Source: Rhabdophis nuchalis
Taxonomy: Eukaryota; Chordata; Lepidosauria; Squamata; Natricidae
Assembly: GCA_039707465.1 (NCBI GenBank)
Contig: CM077645.1
Span: 143,283,503 to 143,347,502, forward strand
Direction: 5' to 3'
Length of the DNA: 64,000 bases
Below are positions 20,836-31,705 of this stretch, piece after piece. Both the position numbers and the translations under genes were made by a program. The notes beneath the pieces were generated by a model that was not told where the DNA came from, did no database searches, and saw only the letters and a program-made list of their open reading frames with translations. Position 1 is the stretch's first letter; every line of letters begins with the position of its first letter.

Positions 20836-22082
20836 ATATTGCCATGGAAATAAATATGGTTGAAAGATGCAGTTGTACTTCTAAATTAAACAAACAAATT
20901 AAATTGATCACTTGAAGAAGAGCTGGTTTTATTGAGTATATGGCTCAGTAAAAAAAAAAAGCAATCCTTGTTTAACATCGGAAAAACAATGTAAACCTAG
21001 ATTCTGCGTCTTATATATCATCAATGTTGCATGTTTATTTTCTGTAATGAATTAGCTGTCTAGACATGTGAATAACAGGTCAATATTATTCCATGTGTTC
21101 AAGGCTGAATGTTATGTTTAAAAACTGGGTTGAATTATTTTTATAGTATTTTTATTGCTATTTTTTAAAATGTTATACTGCTCATTGGATTCAAGTTCTT
21201 TTTTTCCTTTCCCCCCATTTTGCTTTATTTCTTTGTATAGTCAAGAAACTCTAAAAAAAAAAAAACACCTCCAAAGATCATTACAGTTCTGGTTCTCCAC
21301 ACATCACCATTTGTAAACTACAAGAGGGAGAGAGGGAGGGAGAGAGGGAGGGGAGGGGGAGAATATTCTGCTCCCTATCTCTTTTGAACCTTAAGAAGGT
21401 TACTATAAATTAATGATACATCTCATTTGGCAGATCAAATCATATAAACTAGTGTAGCTTAATATGCTTGTCCTTTGAGAATAACCATTTCTTTCTAATT
21501 TTGGCCTCCACCTCATCAGGAAAATGTATTTAGAAATGCAGAGGTGAGGGGACAGTGTTGATAAGAGATACTGTGCAGAGATCCTGGATTCAGAAATAAA
21601 TTCCAAGTTGCCGTGTTAAAGAGAGTTGATTGTATTTCCTCAGTAGAAACTTTCAAACACATACTGAACATATGCTTCCTCACCATGTTCTACTTCTGAT
21701 TCCTATCTTCTACACAATTAATGCCTTTTACAACACCAAGAATCCACTCTCTGCTCTCTCTACACATCAGATATGGAATGCTTGGTGTTCTCTGAATTAG
21801 TTGTTTTCTTGAAAACTTTTCATTACCCGTCTAGTGTGTAAATTTTCAAACACATTTTTGGAAAATTAAGAAGCCAAATTAGATGCATCTGCTTTTCCAT
21901 TATGTTTCCAAAGTCCAATTGAAATCAATCTTAGACCTGTTTTTTTTTTTGCCATGACAAATAATTTGTGTTTGTATGCATCAAAATGAAATGAAATTCA
22001 ATTATTATTAATAATATGAATCAAGTGACCAAATTAATTACTTAATAAAGCACCCATCAGGATAATTTATGGGTCTTCCAGG
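20836..22082. other. Unassigned sequence; GA-rich patch
   Basis: A GAGG/GGGA low-complexity patch lies at 21322-21362. Nothing else was recognised. Confidence 0.5.
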
Positions 22083-22330
22083 AGCACGGTGGCTCACATG
22101 GTTAGGATGCTGGATTGGAGGTTAGCAAGCCCATATTCGAGACCAGAGTGCTGCTGTGTGCGAGGGAAGCTAGCTCCAGCTCCTGCCTAGGGCATGAAAA
22201 GAGACCCCAACTGGGTGTCGCCCCCTCCAGGCAACAGCGATGTCACTAGTTAATCCTTTCAACCAGGAAGCACTCTGGTGTTTCTGACATGAGTGTGATG
22301 CAATTGGTCTTCCATCTCCTTATGTGTGAA
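22083..22330 (+). mobile_element. SINE-3 copy (tRNA-derived)
   Basis: It has a tRNA-like head GTGGCTCACATGGTTAGGAT and a B-box-like ATTCGAGACC. The body has GAGACCCCAACTGGGTGTCG and ACCAGGAAGCACTCTGGTG. It shares head structure and the AGTGTTTACTGGC-like downstream context with the minus-strand copy at 31488. Confidence 0.72.
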
Positions 22331-22535
22331 AATTTAGTTTAGTAAATTTTAGTAAATTTAGTAAATAATCTAATGCTAGAACAAGCTGTCACCAAAACAA
22401 GGACAGATAGAGACTGCTTCCTCCACCTAAAAGAGAATCATTTCTAGAGTTTACCACAGAACAGGCAGGAGAAAACGCATAGGAAATTTCAAAACTGATT
22501 GTAATATACAGTAAATAGAGCTTTTATTTTTAACA

Positions 22536-22665
22536 GATTAACAGAGTTGGAAGGGACCTTGCAGGACATCTAATCCAATCCCTTCCAAAGGCAGGAGACC
22601 TTATATCTCTTTCTACCTAGGGGTGAACTCACAGCCTTCAAATAATTCTTTCCTAATGGCTTCAT
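22536..22665 (-). mobile_element. CR1 LINE 3' end fragment
   Basis: AGAGTTGGAAGGGACCTTG followed by TCTAATCCAATCCC is the inverted 3' UTR of classic amniote CR1. The same block occurs at 49832. No coding part remains. Confidence 0.88.
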
Positions 22666-22748
22666 AATTTTTACTATAATCTATACATTTGTGTTCTAAG
22701 AAATGCATTATTGCAGTATGTTATGTTGTCAGCCACAAGAGGTCTGAC

Positions 22749-22755
22749 AATACAA

Positions 22756-22790
<35 letters not shown>

Positions 22791-22813
22791 AACAGACAGA
22801 CAGACAGACAGAT
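22749..22813. repeat. (CA)n(GA)n(CAGA)n compound microsatellite
   Basis: ACACACACACAC is followed by about ten GA units and then about six CAGA units. Confidence 0.95.
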
Positions 22814-24409
22814 GGACATCAATTGGATTTTTTCCCTCTAATGCATGTACTCACTATTTTCTCACTCCCTACACATGCCCTCACATTCATCCTTCTGCCC
22901 TCTTCCTGCAGAAATAACAAAAAGCAAATTAAAGTGAAAGAGAGATAAGAGGAAAGAAAGGCTAGTTAATAAGTGGAAATATTGGTAAGATAACAAAAGA
23001 GTAAATTCCTAAACAGTTTGGAAAAGAGCTGGAAGAAGAAATAGATTGACTTTAGAATGGATGGAGAAAGAGAGGAGAAAGATACTGGAGGGTATTTTTT
23101 TAAGCAATAATAGTGATAAAGAAACTGCCTGAGGAAAAAAAACTGGTGGAAAGACATTGTCCCACAAGTAACCAGAAGAATCCTCCACTCAGCCAACCCA
23201 GGGATCTCCTTGGGTTGGTCTCCTTTCTCTTTCTGGCAACTCAACAAATAAGAGCAAATTTTAGGGGACTCCTTGGATGTTAGCAACCCTTACTTCCCTA
23301 GAAGTGAAATAATATTGCAAGAGAACAGAAGGTCAGCAAAAACTGCTGACATTGTTCCTTTTTCCAATCAGCAGTAGCCATTGCATCCAAATTCCTCTAC
23401 TCACTGAAGACTCTGAACATTCCCAGAGTTATTCTGGATCCAATTCTTTGTCCAATAACATGGGGTCCAATATAAAGATCTTCTTTTGTGTCTAAAGCAG
23501 CAGAGATAACTCTTCTTCTTACTAACCAGTGTTGACATGCAAGTTCATTAGAATTTGCACAACAGTTCTGTTGATTGGATGACATTCTAAGGACATGGTT
23601 TATGTTATTGTGGCACAGTAAAGGAAGGTGGGTAATTTGAGGTTTGAAAGCAGCAATGGGTCAAAGGCTAAATACTATTCATTGTAGGAAGAACGTGAAA
23701 AGTAGCAATTACACTTTCAACCTTATAGTAGTGCTATATTAAAACGATTGGCTCTAATGCTTATAATGACAGCTTTTGCTCTATCCCGAAGACTGATGAA
23801 CATTACATGGAGGAAGAGATGCTCTATAAGAAATAATCCTAGTCTTAAAGACACTAATTGTATTTTTTTCTTTCCTCACCCACATGTTTTTATAGTAGTA
23901 ATCAACAAAGGAAATTAATGCTTTTTCTTGTCTCCATATATACTCCCCCATAAAATTGCTAAGGAACAAACGCCAGTGAACATTTTTAAAATAAGCATGC
24001 TTCTAAAGAGAAATAATTCAATAATTAAAAGTAGTTTAAATTATAAATAATTAAAAGTTGTCTAAATTATAAATAGACATTTTGACAATTAAACTGCAAT
24101 GCTATCAACCTTGATTGGACAGCAAATGAGCTGTGCAAAATTCTGAAACAAGCAGGCTAAGGTGAACCTCTTGTAATGAAGCAAAATATTAAGCTTGGAA
24201 GATGGTTAGCTGTTTGGTTGAGAAAATTCCTTCTTTAGGATAGAAATAGAACAGAAATGAGCCAGCATACTCTCAATGGCAGTTGGAAGTGACAGAGCTT
24301 CCAGTGGATCATGGTAAGGTTTGCTGCAGAAAATGTTCGAACAACTTGGCAGTAAAATAGCTAAATGACTTGATACCAAATTGACACATTGTTGTGTGTT
24401 GTTGTTGTT
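22814..24409. other. Unassigned sequence
   Basis: About 1.6 kb without a recognised gene or repeat. Confidence 0.5.
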
Positions 24410-25177
24410 TTAAAAGAATAGATAGAAGGCTTGTAAAGATTAAAGAATAGATGGAAGAAGAAGTTAACAAAATGGAAAGCTCTATAAAACAAGTGCCTAC
24501 AGATGTAAAACCAATTAATGACTAAGTGGAAAAGTTTGGAGAGTGAGACAGAAGTTATAGATTAAGAATTGGAAAGAGAACTAAATAACCTGGTCTACTG
24601 GAAATGAGAGAGAAGGATTTTTCTTGAGACTTACAGGCATCAGAGGGTTTCTGATGAAGATCTTAGGAAAAAAACAGATGTTTTTAGTTTTGGCACATTT
24701 TTGGGATTGGGAGCAGGAGATCAAGGTACTACAGATATAATTGTCCGCAAAGAAATACTTTTCAGAATTTTGCATAAGAAAAAAAGTTTTTTTTTGGAAG
24801 GGGGTACTGCAAAATTAAAACAGAAAGAAGTAACGGTGGGGGATTTTAAAAAGAAATTCAAATAATTCTTTTGAAGATAATCTAAGTAAAGGAAATGATT
24901 TAAGAAAAATTTGGGTTGCAAGTAAAGTTTTTCTCAAAGGTTAATTTATACAATTACAATAGTGAATTAAGGACAGTCTAAACACAAACTATTTGGATGA
25001 GATAAAGAATAAAGAAGGCAAATTAAAGAAATTCCCAGAGAAAATAATATTTCTCAACAGATTAACTATTTCAATTAAATTTATCTATGTTAATGAAGGA
25101 AATGGAAATAAAAAATGCATTATATAAAGCAAAAAAAATGAGTTTGAAAATAAACCAGGGAAATGGCATACAAATTA

Positions 25178-25194
25178 GGGGGGGGGGGGGGGGG
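25178..25194 (+). repeat. G17 homopolymer
   Basis: Seventeen consecutive G on the plus strand within AT-rich L1-derived sequence. Confidence 0.95.
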
Positions 25195-25616
25195 AAGAGA
25201 AGAAAATGATACTGAAATTCCAAGAGGGAGACATGGTATTAATTTACAATAAGGTCATATAAAAAACATTTTATCAATATTATTCCAACTTGTATAAAGG
25301 AAACAACATCTCTCTAGAGAAAATAGATTAATATAAATCTATAAAATTTACTGAGAATTAAAAAGGAACAGAAATGAATTATGAATGGACATAACAATAA
25401 GGGAAGTTTCTGAAGCTATAAAAAGATTAAATCAGGAAAGGTGCCAGGAACAGATGGATTATTATGTTCTTATTACAAATGTTTTGGGGATGAACTTTAG
25501 AACCTCTACAAAACACAATGAACTCTATTTTAAAGGGAGACAAAATGCCAGAGAGTTCAAAAGATCTCTAATATAGCATTATACACAGGGATAAGTTTTG
25601 ACTTTATTAATATAAG

Positions 25617-25619
25617 GGT

Positions 25620-25666
<47 letters not shown>

Positions 25667-26100
25667 TTTTTGAATTTATACCCCGCCCTTCTCCTTGTTA
25701 GGACTCAGGGCGGCGCACAGGCATTATTAAAACCATAACAAAAGACAATATACACTATTAAAAACATATTAAATTAAATTAAAACCCGTGCTAAAAACCC
25801 ATTTAAAACCCTGAAAATTAATATTTATAGATAGAGTCAGAAATGGGGGGCTATGCTAGGCCGGCTTGTTGGAATAGATACGTCTTAAGACGTTGGCGGA
25901 AGAGGCGGAGGTCCGAGGTAGTGCGAAGGTCGGGGGGGTAGGTCGTTCCAGAGGGCCGGGCCCGCCACAGAGAAGGCCCTTCCCCTGGGTGTCGCCAACC
26001 GGCATTGCCCGGCCGATGGTACCCGGAGAAGACCCTCTCTGTGGGAGCGGATCGGACGAAGGGATGTATGGGACAGAAGGCGGTCTCGTATATTGCCCAT
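25617..26100 (-). mobile_element. L2 LINE 3' fragment inside the old L1
   Basis: (TTTA)n at 25617-25670 is its tail. The inverse of the L2 3' UTR follows (CCCGCCCTTCTCCTTGTTAGG). The ORF2 C-terminus then reads on the minus strand as FSVAGPALWNDLPP, RSHREGLLRVPSAGQCRLATPRG and RDRLLSHTSLRPI. A frameshift separates the last 40 residues. L1 sequence is interrupted here and resumes with CPLCPLLF at about 26095, a form of the L1 'QGCPLSPLLF' motif. Confidence 0.9.
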
Positions 26101-26278
26101 TGTGTCCTCTTTTATTTATTTTTGTTATTGAAATATTGAATAGACACCGAAGATTGTGGGAATAAAGATGAAGAAAGATAGGAACTTTTGCAGATGAGTT
26201 CTCATTCGTTTTGGAAGGTCCTTTAAAGAGAATTGAAACACTAATAGGCAAATTAAAACAATTTGAGATGTTAGCATG

Positions 26279-27189
26279 TTTTTGGGAAAGGAGCCCGGCA
26301 AGGCTGTATGCCGTCACACTGCCTATTTACCTTATATGCAGAGCACATCATGAGAAAGGTGGGCTAGATGAATCAAAAATTGGAATTAAAATTGCCAGAA
26401 GAAATATCAACAACATCAGATATGCAGATGATGCCAGTCAAATGGCAGAAAGTGAAGAGGAACTAAAGAGCCTCTTGATGTGGGTGAAGGAGGAGAGTGC
26501 AAAAGTTGGCTTGAAACTCAACATTAAGAAAACCAAGATCATGACCCTCTCAATTCCTGGCAAAGAAATGGGAAAGAAATGGAGGTAGTGGCAGATTTTA
26601 TTTTCCTGGGCTCCAAGATCACCCCAGATGGGAACTACAGACAGGAAATTAAAAGATGCTTGCTCCTGGGGAGAAAAGCTATGGCAAATCTAGATAGCAC
26701 ACTAAAAAGCAGAGACATCACCTTGCCAACAAAAGTGCATATAGTCAAGGCTATGGTTTTCCCAGTTGCAATGTATGGCTGTGAAATATGGATCATAAGC
26801 AAGGCTGAGCACCAAAGAATTGAGGCCTTTGATCTATGGTGCTGGAGAAGATTCCTGCGAGTCCCTTGGACTGCAAGATGATCAAAACGGTCAGTCCTAG
26901 AGGAGATCCCCCCTGACTGCTCTTTAGAAGGCCAGATCTTGAAGATAAAACTCAAAATACTTTGGCCACCTAATGAAAAGGAAGGACTCACTGGAGAAGA
27001 GTCTGATGCTGGAAAAGATTGAGGGCAAAAGAAGAAAGGGACAACAGAGAATAAAGTGGATGGATGGAGTCACCGAAGCAGTAGGCATGAGCTTAAATGG
27101 ACTCCAGAGGATGGTGGAGGAAGGCCTGAAGGAACATTGTCCATGGGGTCACAATGGATCGGACACAACTTTGCAACTAACAACAACAA
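26279..27189 (+). mobile_element. BovB (RTE) LINE 3' part inside the old L1
   Basis: GCATG is duplicated at 26274-26278 and 27190-27194, and the L1 relic reads in frame across the gap when BovB is skipped. The BovB product carries RT motif C RYADDASQMAESEEELKSLL with YADD at 26421-26432. Next come LKLNIKKTKIM, a frameshift near 26580, DFIFLGSKITPDGNY, CEIWIISKAEHQRIEAFDLW and a stop at 26881. A second shift leads to SLEKSLMLEKIEGKRRKGQQ. The end CACAACTTTGCAACTAACAA plus CAACAACAA is the BovB 3' tail. 5'-truncated and inactive. Confidence 0.93.
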
Positions 27190-27813
27190 GCATGCTTTAT
27201 GATTAATAAACAAAATATGAAGATGTGAACAAAAATAGTAAAATACAAAATCAAACAGAATTCATGGATCAAACAGGTTTTATTGAGAAAACATTGAGAA
27301 AAAAGTAAAATATTTGGTATCACTTTGAAAAATGCGAATGTTATGTTATTTCAAAATAACCATGTTGAGACATGGACTGAAATTAAAAATATACATATTA
27401 AGATGGGAGAAATATCAATTGTCATTGCTGAGGAAAATTTCTGTGATTAAGAAGAATGTCTTGTCTAAAATGTTGTTTTTGTGGCATACAATACCTGTTT
27501 TGACAACTGATACACCAAACAATGTCAGAGGGATATATCAAAATTTGTGTGAGAGGAAAAAATCCCATGATATAAATATAAAGTGTTTCAAGATACAAAG
27601 TAAAGAGAAGGATTGGATTTATTTGATTGAAAATGGTATTTTGCAACTTGCTGTTAGATTTGAATGAAAGATTGGTTTTGCTGAGGAACAGAAGACATTT
27701 ATAATAGAAGGACATGACCTGAGATTTGGGTAGCATAGAAATTTGTACTACAACAAAGTTAAGGCTAATGTAGGTTTCGAACATCATTATATCAGAAGTG
27801 CCATACTGAGAAT

Positions 27814-28128
27814 CAGTAGTGGGATTCAAATTTTTTTACTACCAGTTCTGTGGGCATGGCTTGGTGGTCGTGGCAGGGGAAGGATACTGCAAAATCCCCA
27901 TTCCCTCTCCACTCCAGGGGAAGGTTACTACAAAATCCCCATTCCCTCCCCACTCCACTAACTTGCTTTCCAGCTCCGTTCTCCTGTTCAAAGTGACAAA
28001 AGAAGATCACCTGGGAGGGTGGGAGGCAGCGGGGGAGGGACCAGCCTATTTGCCAGTTATCTGAACTACTCAAAATTTCTGCCACCAGTTTTCCAGAATC
28101 TGTCAGAACTGGCTGAATACCACCTCTG
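27814..28128. mobile_element. hAT-2 MITE with perfect 8-bp TSD CTGAGAAT
   Basis: It starts CAGTAGTGGGATTCAAATTT and ends GGCTGAATACCACCTCTG. CTGAGAAT flanks it exactly at 27806-27813 and 28129-28136. The interior has GTGGGCATGGCTTGGTGG and an imperfect duplicated block GGGGAAGGATACTGCAAAAT / GGGGAAGGTTACTACAAAAT. The same family starts at 63848. No protein is encoded. Confidence 0.92.
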
Positions 28129-28136
28129 CTGAGAAT

Positions 28137-28520
28137 ATGGAATACATAAAAATCCAAGATGCTCTCCAAAACCTCCTTGTGGTCCTCAGAACTAGAAGCG
28201 CTTAATGGATACTAAGCAAACAAATATTTACTAGATACTAGAATTTTGTCAAGGAGAAAGTAAAATAATATCAAGAGAAGATCTATTGGTAAAGGGATAC
28301 ACTTGCATTGATTATTTTACTATTTTATTTGAATGCCCTGGTTTTTTTTTTTAACAGCCTGAGAAGTTAGGGAGGTTCTTTCTCAATTTATTTCTTGCCT
28401 GTTATGCATCTGAAGGCTAGTTTCCTCTCTTTATTTTATGCTTTAGGCAGCATAAAATGCCTAAAAAAAGTATTTTATGCTCTTTCCTCCAGCGTTCACC
28501 CAGTCTCCCAAGAGTTATTC
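28137..28520. other. Probable continuation of the old L1, then unassigned
   Basis: Sequence just after the hAT-2 TSD may be more L1 3' region, because the MITE interrupts it. No diagnostic motif is left. A 10-base T run lies near 28345. Confidence 0.35.
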
Positions 28521-28528
28521 CCATAGAC

Positions 28529-28652
28529 CAGGAGTCTGCAAAGTTGGCTCTTTGAAGACTGGTGGACTTCAACTCCCAGAATTCTGGGAGTTCTGGGAAT
28601 TCTGGGAGTTGAAGTCCACCAGTCTTCAAAGAGCCAACTTTGCAGACCCCTG
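28529..28652. mobile_element. hAT-hairpin MITE, TSD CCATAGAC
   Basis: A 124-bp element with arms of about 56 bp that match except near the tip (CAGGAGTCTGC against CAGGGGTCTGC). The loop is TGGGAGTTCTGG. CCATAGAC is duplicated exactly at 28521-28528 and 28653-28660. Non-coding; it would need a hAT transposase in trans. Confidence 0.95.
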
Positions 28653-28672
28653 CCATAGACCATTACCAATCG

Positions 28673-28869
28673 GGGGGGAACGGGGGATACACTTACCTTC
28701 TCTATCGGTTCACAAATGTGAGTGTGCAAGATTCTTCCATGCATGTGCTTTTGGTGAAAAAAGGGCCTAAATGGGATGCCATATAGCCAACCATAGGTGG
28801 GCGAAGCCACCCACAATTTCTGCTACCAGTTCGGGCAATTCAGTCTGAACCGGTAGAGTACCACCACTG
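28673..28869. mobile_element. hAT-2-related MITE, partial
   Basis: The right end GAACCGGTAGAGTACCACCACTG fits the inverted hAT-2 terminus (a CAGTGGTGG start), and GCCACCCACAATTTCTGC precedes it. ATTACAAT after it resembles ATTACCAAT before 28673 with one inserted base. The left terminus is poorly conserved. Confidence 0.5.
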
Positions 28870-30194
28870 ATTACAATACAGGATAACCATATTTGATGAA
28901 ACATAATTTCTTTAAGTTCAATTACACCTTCTTTTTGTCTTCACACATGTTTCTTTATTGCTGGCCTTACCCAGCTGACGGTTTGTGGATTCTAACATGA
29001 ATATCAAAAGGTTAAATGTGGTCCTTAGCTTGAAAAACTTTAAATACCCCTGTTACGGAACCTTAAAATTAGAGAAGAGATTGGCCAGTGAAGTGAAATT
29101 TATTACCAAACCCAGATAATTTACTAGAAATCTGACTGGCCTCTGAAAAGAGAATAGTATATTGGCTATGTTATTTTCATTAGAAAGAACCCATCTCTCT
29201 ACTATAGTTACTAACTAACCAAATGCCTATTTTACTTTTTTGTCATAATCCATGCATGCGAGCTATAAAACCTAATAGACTTATATAGCTATCCATTATG
29301 ACCTCCTAATAATAAATCATGTTTCCAGCAGCTTTTTAGCACTTATAAAATACAGTGTGGAATGTAATAGTTTGGTTCTAATAGAGTACATCAAATCAGC
29401 CCACAATAACATGTATTATTTAGAACCCATTTAATGATAGTCCAAAAGCTTTAAAAAATAGGCAAAAAGCATTGCACTGGAACATAGATATCTAAATTAC
29501 TTTGATTAGCTATATAATATACAGAAGCAGTTTCAGAAATGGGCTTCAATTATGCAGCAAAATGGAATAAATGATAGACTGTAGGTGTCTCATTATTTGC
29601 TTTTTGATACATTTTGTATTTATACTCGCGAATAAGCTCCTGATTGCTTTCTATTGTCATTACTATCCATGATAAGGGCAGTGGTTTTGCAAAGCTCAGC
29701 TCATTATGCTGGTTTTCTTAACACAAGTATTAGTTTATATTTTGAACTTTTCATAACATATTCTCGATGGAACTGAGCTGGAGGATGCAAGATAAACAAG
29801 AGTCTTTGCAAAAAATATTTGCTTTGAAAGGTAATATACAAGACACACAGCAAAGGGAGGAAACGTAGTTCAGTTATAAAGTACATGCTTTGTGCACACA
29901 AATTTCCTAGTTCAAAAATTAGCTTTCCCATTTTAAAGGCTCTTACATAAAAAGCCTGAAGAGATATCTGTCTGAGATCTTGGAGATTTCTTTTTGCTCT
30001 TCCTTAGACATGTATGGGCTTTGATGTTTAGATGTATCCAGAAACCAAACATTTTTGAACGACTGCAACAGCCTTGTTTTGACTCATTTGCAGCTAAAGA
30101 CAGGACACTAAATGGAAACTATGTTTTGGTTATCACAGGATTGGAGTGCTATGCTCATCGGTTTCATAAAAACAGTAGAATGACCTTTACATAG
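28870..30194. other. Unassigned, repeat-poor sequence
   Basis: About 1.3 kb with no recognised gene or repeat. Confidence 0.5.
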
Positions 30195-30415
30195 GGAAAA
30201 TAGCAATAGTACTTAGACTTATATACCACTTCGTAGTATTTACAGTCCTCTGAGTGGTTTACAGTCAGGATATTGACAACAATCTGGATTCTCATTTTAC
30301 CGACCTTGGAAGGATGGGTCAACCTTGAGCTGATCACGATCGAATGGGTGGTAACTGGCAGAGTTAGCTTGCAATACTGCATTCTAACTACTGCACCACC
30401 ACACGCAGCTGTTGA
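30195..30415 (-). mobile_element. SINE-1 copy
   Basis: On the minus strand it has a head with GTGGTGCAGTAGTTAGAATG, then GCAGTATTGCAAGCTAACTC, CAAGGTTGACCCATCCTTCC and the 3' end AAGTCTAAGTACTATTGC. Both boundaries are clear. Confidence 0.85.
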
Positions 30416-30532
30416 ACTTGGGGACACTGTTTATCCTATGTGAGGAGTACTAAACCTATTCAGGTTTATTCGTTATTAGCATATATGTTTAGAAATGAAA
30501 AGAAGAAATAAGCTTTATTAAGAAAAAAAATG

Positions 30533-30985
30533 TACTATATTTGTTGTAGTTTAAGACACATCCTTTTCCCTCAAAAAAGAGGCTGAATATCTGGCTGTGT
30601 CTTATACACTGAATACAGTATTTTTTTACCTCCTGAAACCCCGCCCCCTTCACCAAAATGGCTGTGCAAAGCTCCTGGGGTCTGGGCAAGGCAGAAATGA
30701 GTGAAAAATGGGCTGTTTTTTGCTCAATTTTGCCATCCCACCAGCCCCCAGGAGTACTCTATAAGCCTCCTAACGGCTATGCATGCAATTTTTTTGACAA
30801 AAAACAGGCTCGTTTTTGGGGAAATTGGGCCATTTTTTGCTCATTTGGGGGGGGGGGGATCCACCCCAAAAGAGCAGTCTGCAAGCCCCTTAAAGGCAGT
30901 TTTGAGAGGTTTGCAGAGTGCAATTTTTTTAAAAAAACTGCCTCTTCAAAACCTTGGTGTGTCTTATACTCCGAAAAATACAGTA
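30533..30985. mobile_element. Palindromic MITE (GTCTTATACTCCGAAAAATA end), copy 2
   Basis: The right end GTGTGTCTTATACTCCGAAA is inverted relative to the left end TAGTTTAAGACACATCC. The interior shares CTCCTGAAACCCCGCCCCC with copy 1 (9648: CTCCTGAAACCCAGCCCC). An 11-base G run lies at 30848. Confidence 0.82.
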
Positions 30986-31487
30986 TTTTGAAACACTTAA
31001 TATTCTGCTTTCAGATATGGGGCAAAGAAGAAAGGAACTCTCCTTCTGGAAGCAGCTTAAGAGTTTTTCGATGAGAAAAAAGGAGAGCAACGACAAAAAC
31101 CTAAGCAAAGAGAAAGTCAATTCAGATCCTATTCCTAATTATCCTACTAATCAGTAATAAAACTAGTTTCTGGACCTTAATATCTCATTTTTCACCTCAA
31201 CGCTTATTTAACAAATTTTGACAAGAAATACCTCAGTGCCATTTTTAGAAGATGCATAAAATTTCAATCCATTGTTAGTTCTCAATCTTTGCAAATAAAT
31301 ACGTCTGTATATGGATATAAAAGCTTGTTATGTCACTGAAGTTTCAAACGCCATCCAAAAAGGGAATTTTTTCAAATGAATAACCAGAGCCATGATGAAA
31401 TCTGTAGATCTGAATATGGAACAACTGGCAAGATTTTCACTGTTTGTACCAGGCTTTGCAAAGTATTTTTTTCTTTTTTTTAATGAC
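30986..31487. other. Unassigned sequence
   Basis: Nothing recognised. Confidence 0.5.
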
Positions 31488-31705
31488 CCTGTAATCCCTT
31501 TTATCGTGGTTGAGTAGGGGGACTGAATGGAATATTTACTGGCCAGAGTGTTTACTGGCTAGATTCCCTTCCTGCCCATGTGGAGTTCACAGCAGATATT
31601 TTCTCTTTGTGTCCTGATAGAGAAACATCTGTCGCTGTCTAGGATTGAACTCTCAACCTTCTGAGTGGGAGGCGAGCATCCTTGCCTCTAGGCCACTGTG
31701 CTGCT
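31488..31705 (-). mobile_element. SINE-3-like copy
   Basis: On the minus strand it has a tRNA-like head CAGCACAGTGGCCTAGAGGC with B-box-like GAGAGTTCAATCCTAG. The body has CATGGGCAGGAAGGGAATCT and CCAGTAAACACTCTGGCC. Confidence 0.75.

Larger units (their letters stand above)
24410..27813 (+). mobile_element. Old L1 LINE, ORF1 and ORF2 relics, host of nested insertions
   Basis: The left part (to about 24930) decodes with shifts to an ORF1p-like chain containing RLTGIRGF and TTDIIVRKEILFRILHKKKS. ORF2 relics follow: ITIREVSEAIKRLNQE near 25391 (L1 RT 'AIK.L...' region) and PLLFIFVIEILNR near 26104. FADEFSFVLEGP near 26190 lies at the RT motif C position with the YADD-type box decayed. VIKKNVLSKMLFLWHTIPVL near 27450 is the downstream L1 signature. 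LYYNKVKANVGFEHHYIRSA ends before a hAT insertion. Many stops and shifts make it long dead. Insertions at 25617-26100 (L2) and 26279-27189 (BovB) split the RT. Confidence 0.82.

Noticed and set aside
26279..27189. Claim of recent horizontal transfer of BovB
   Set aside because: BovB is known for horizontal transfer, but a single decayed copy in one window cannot show it; phylogeny would be needed.
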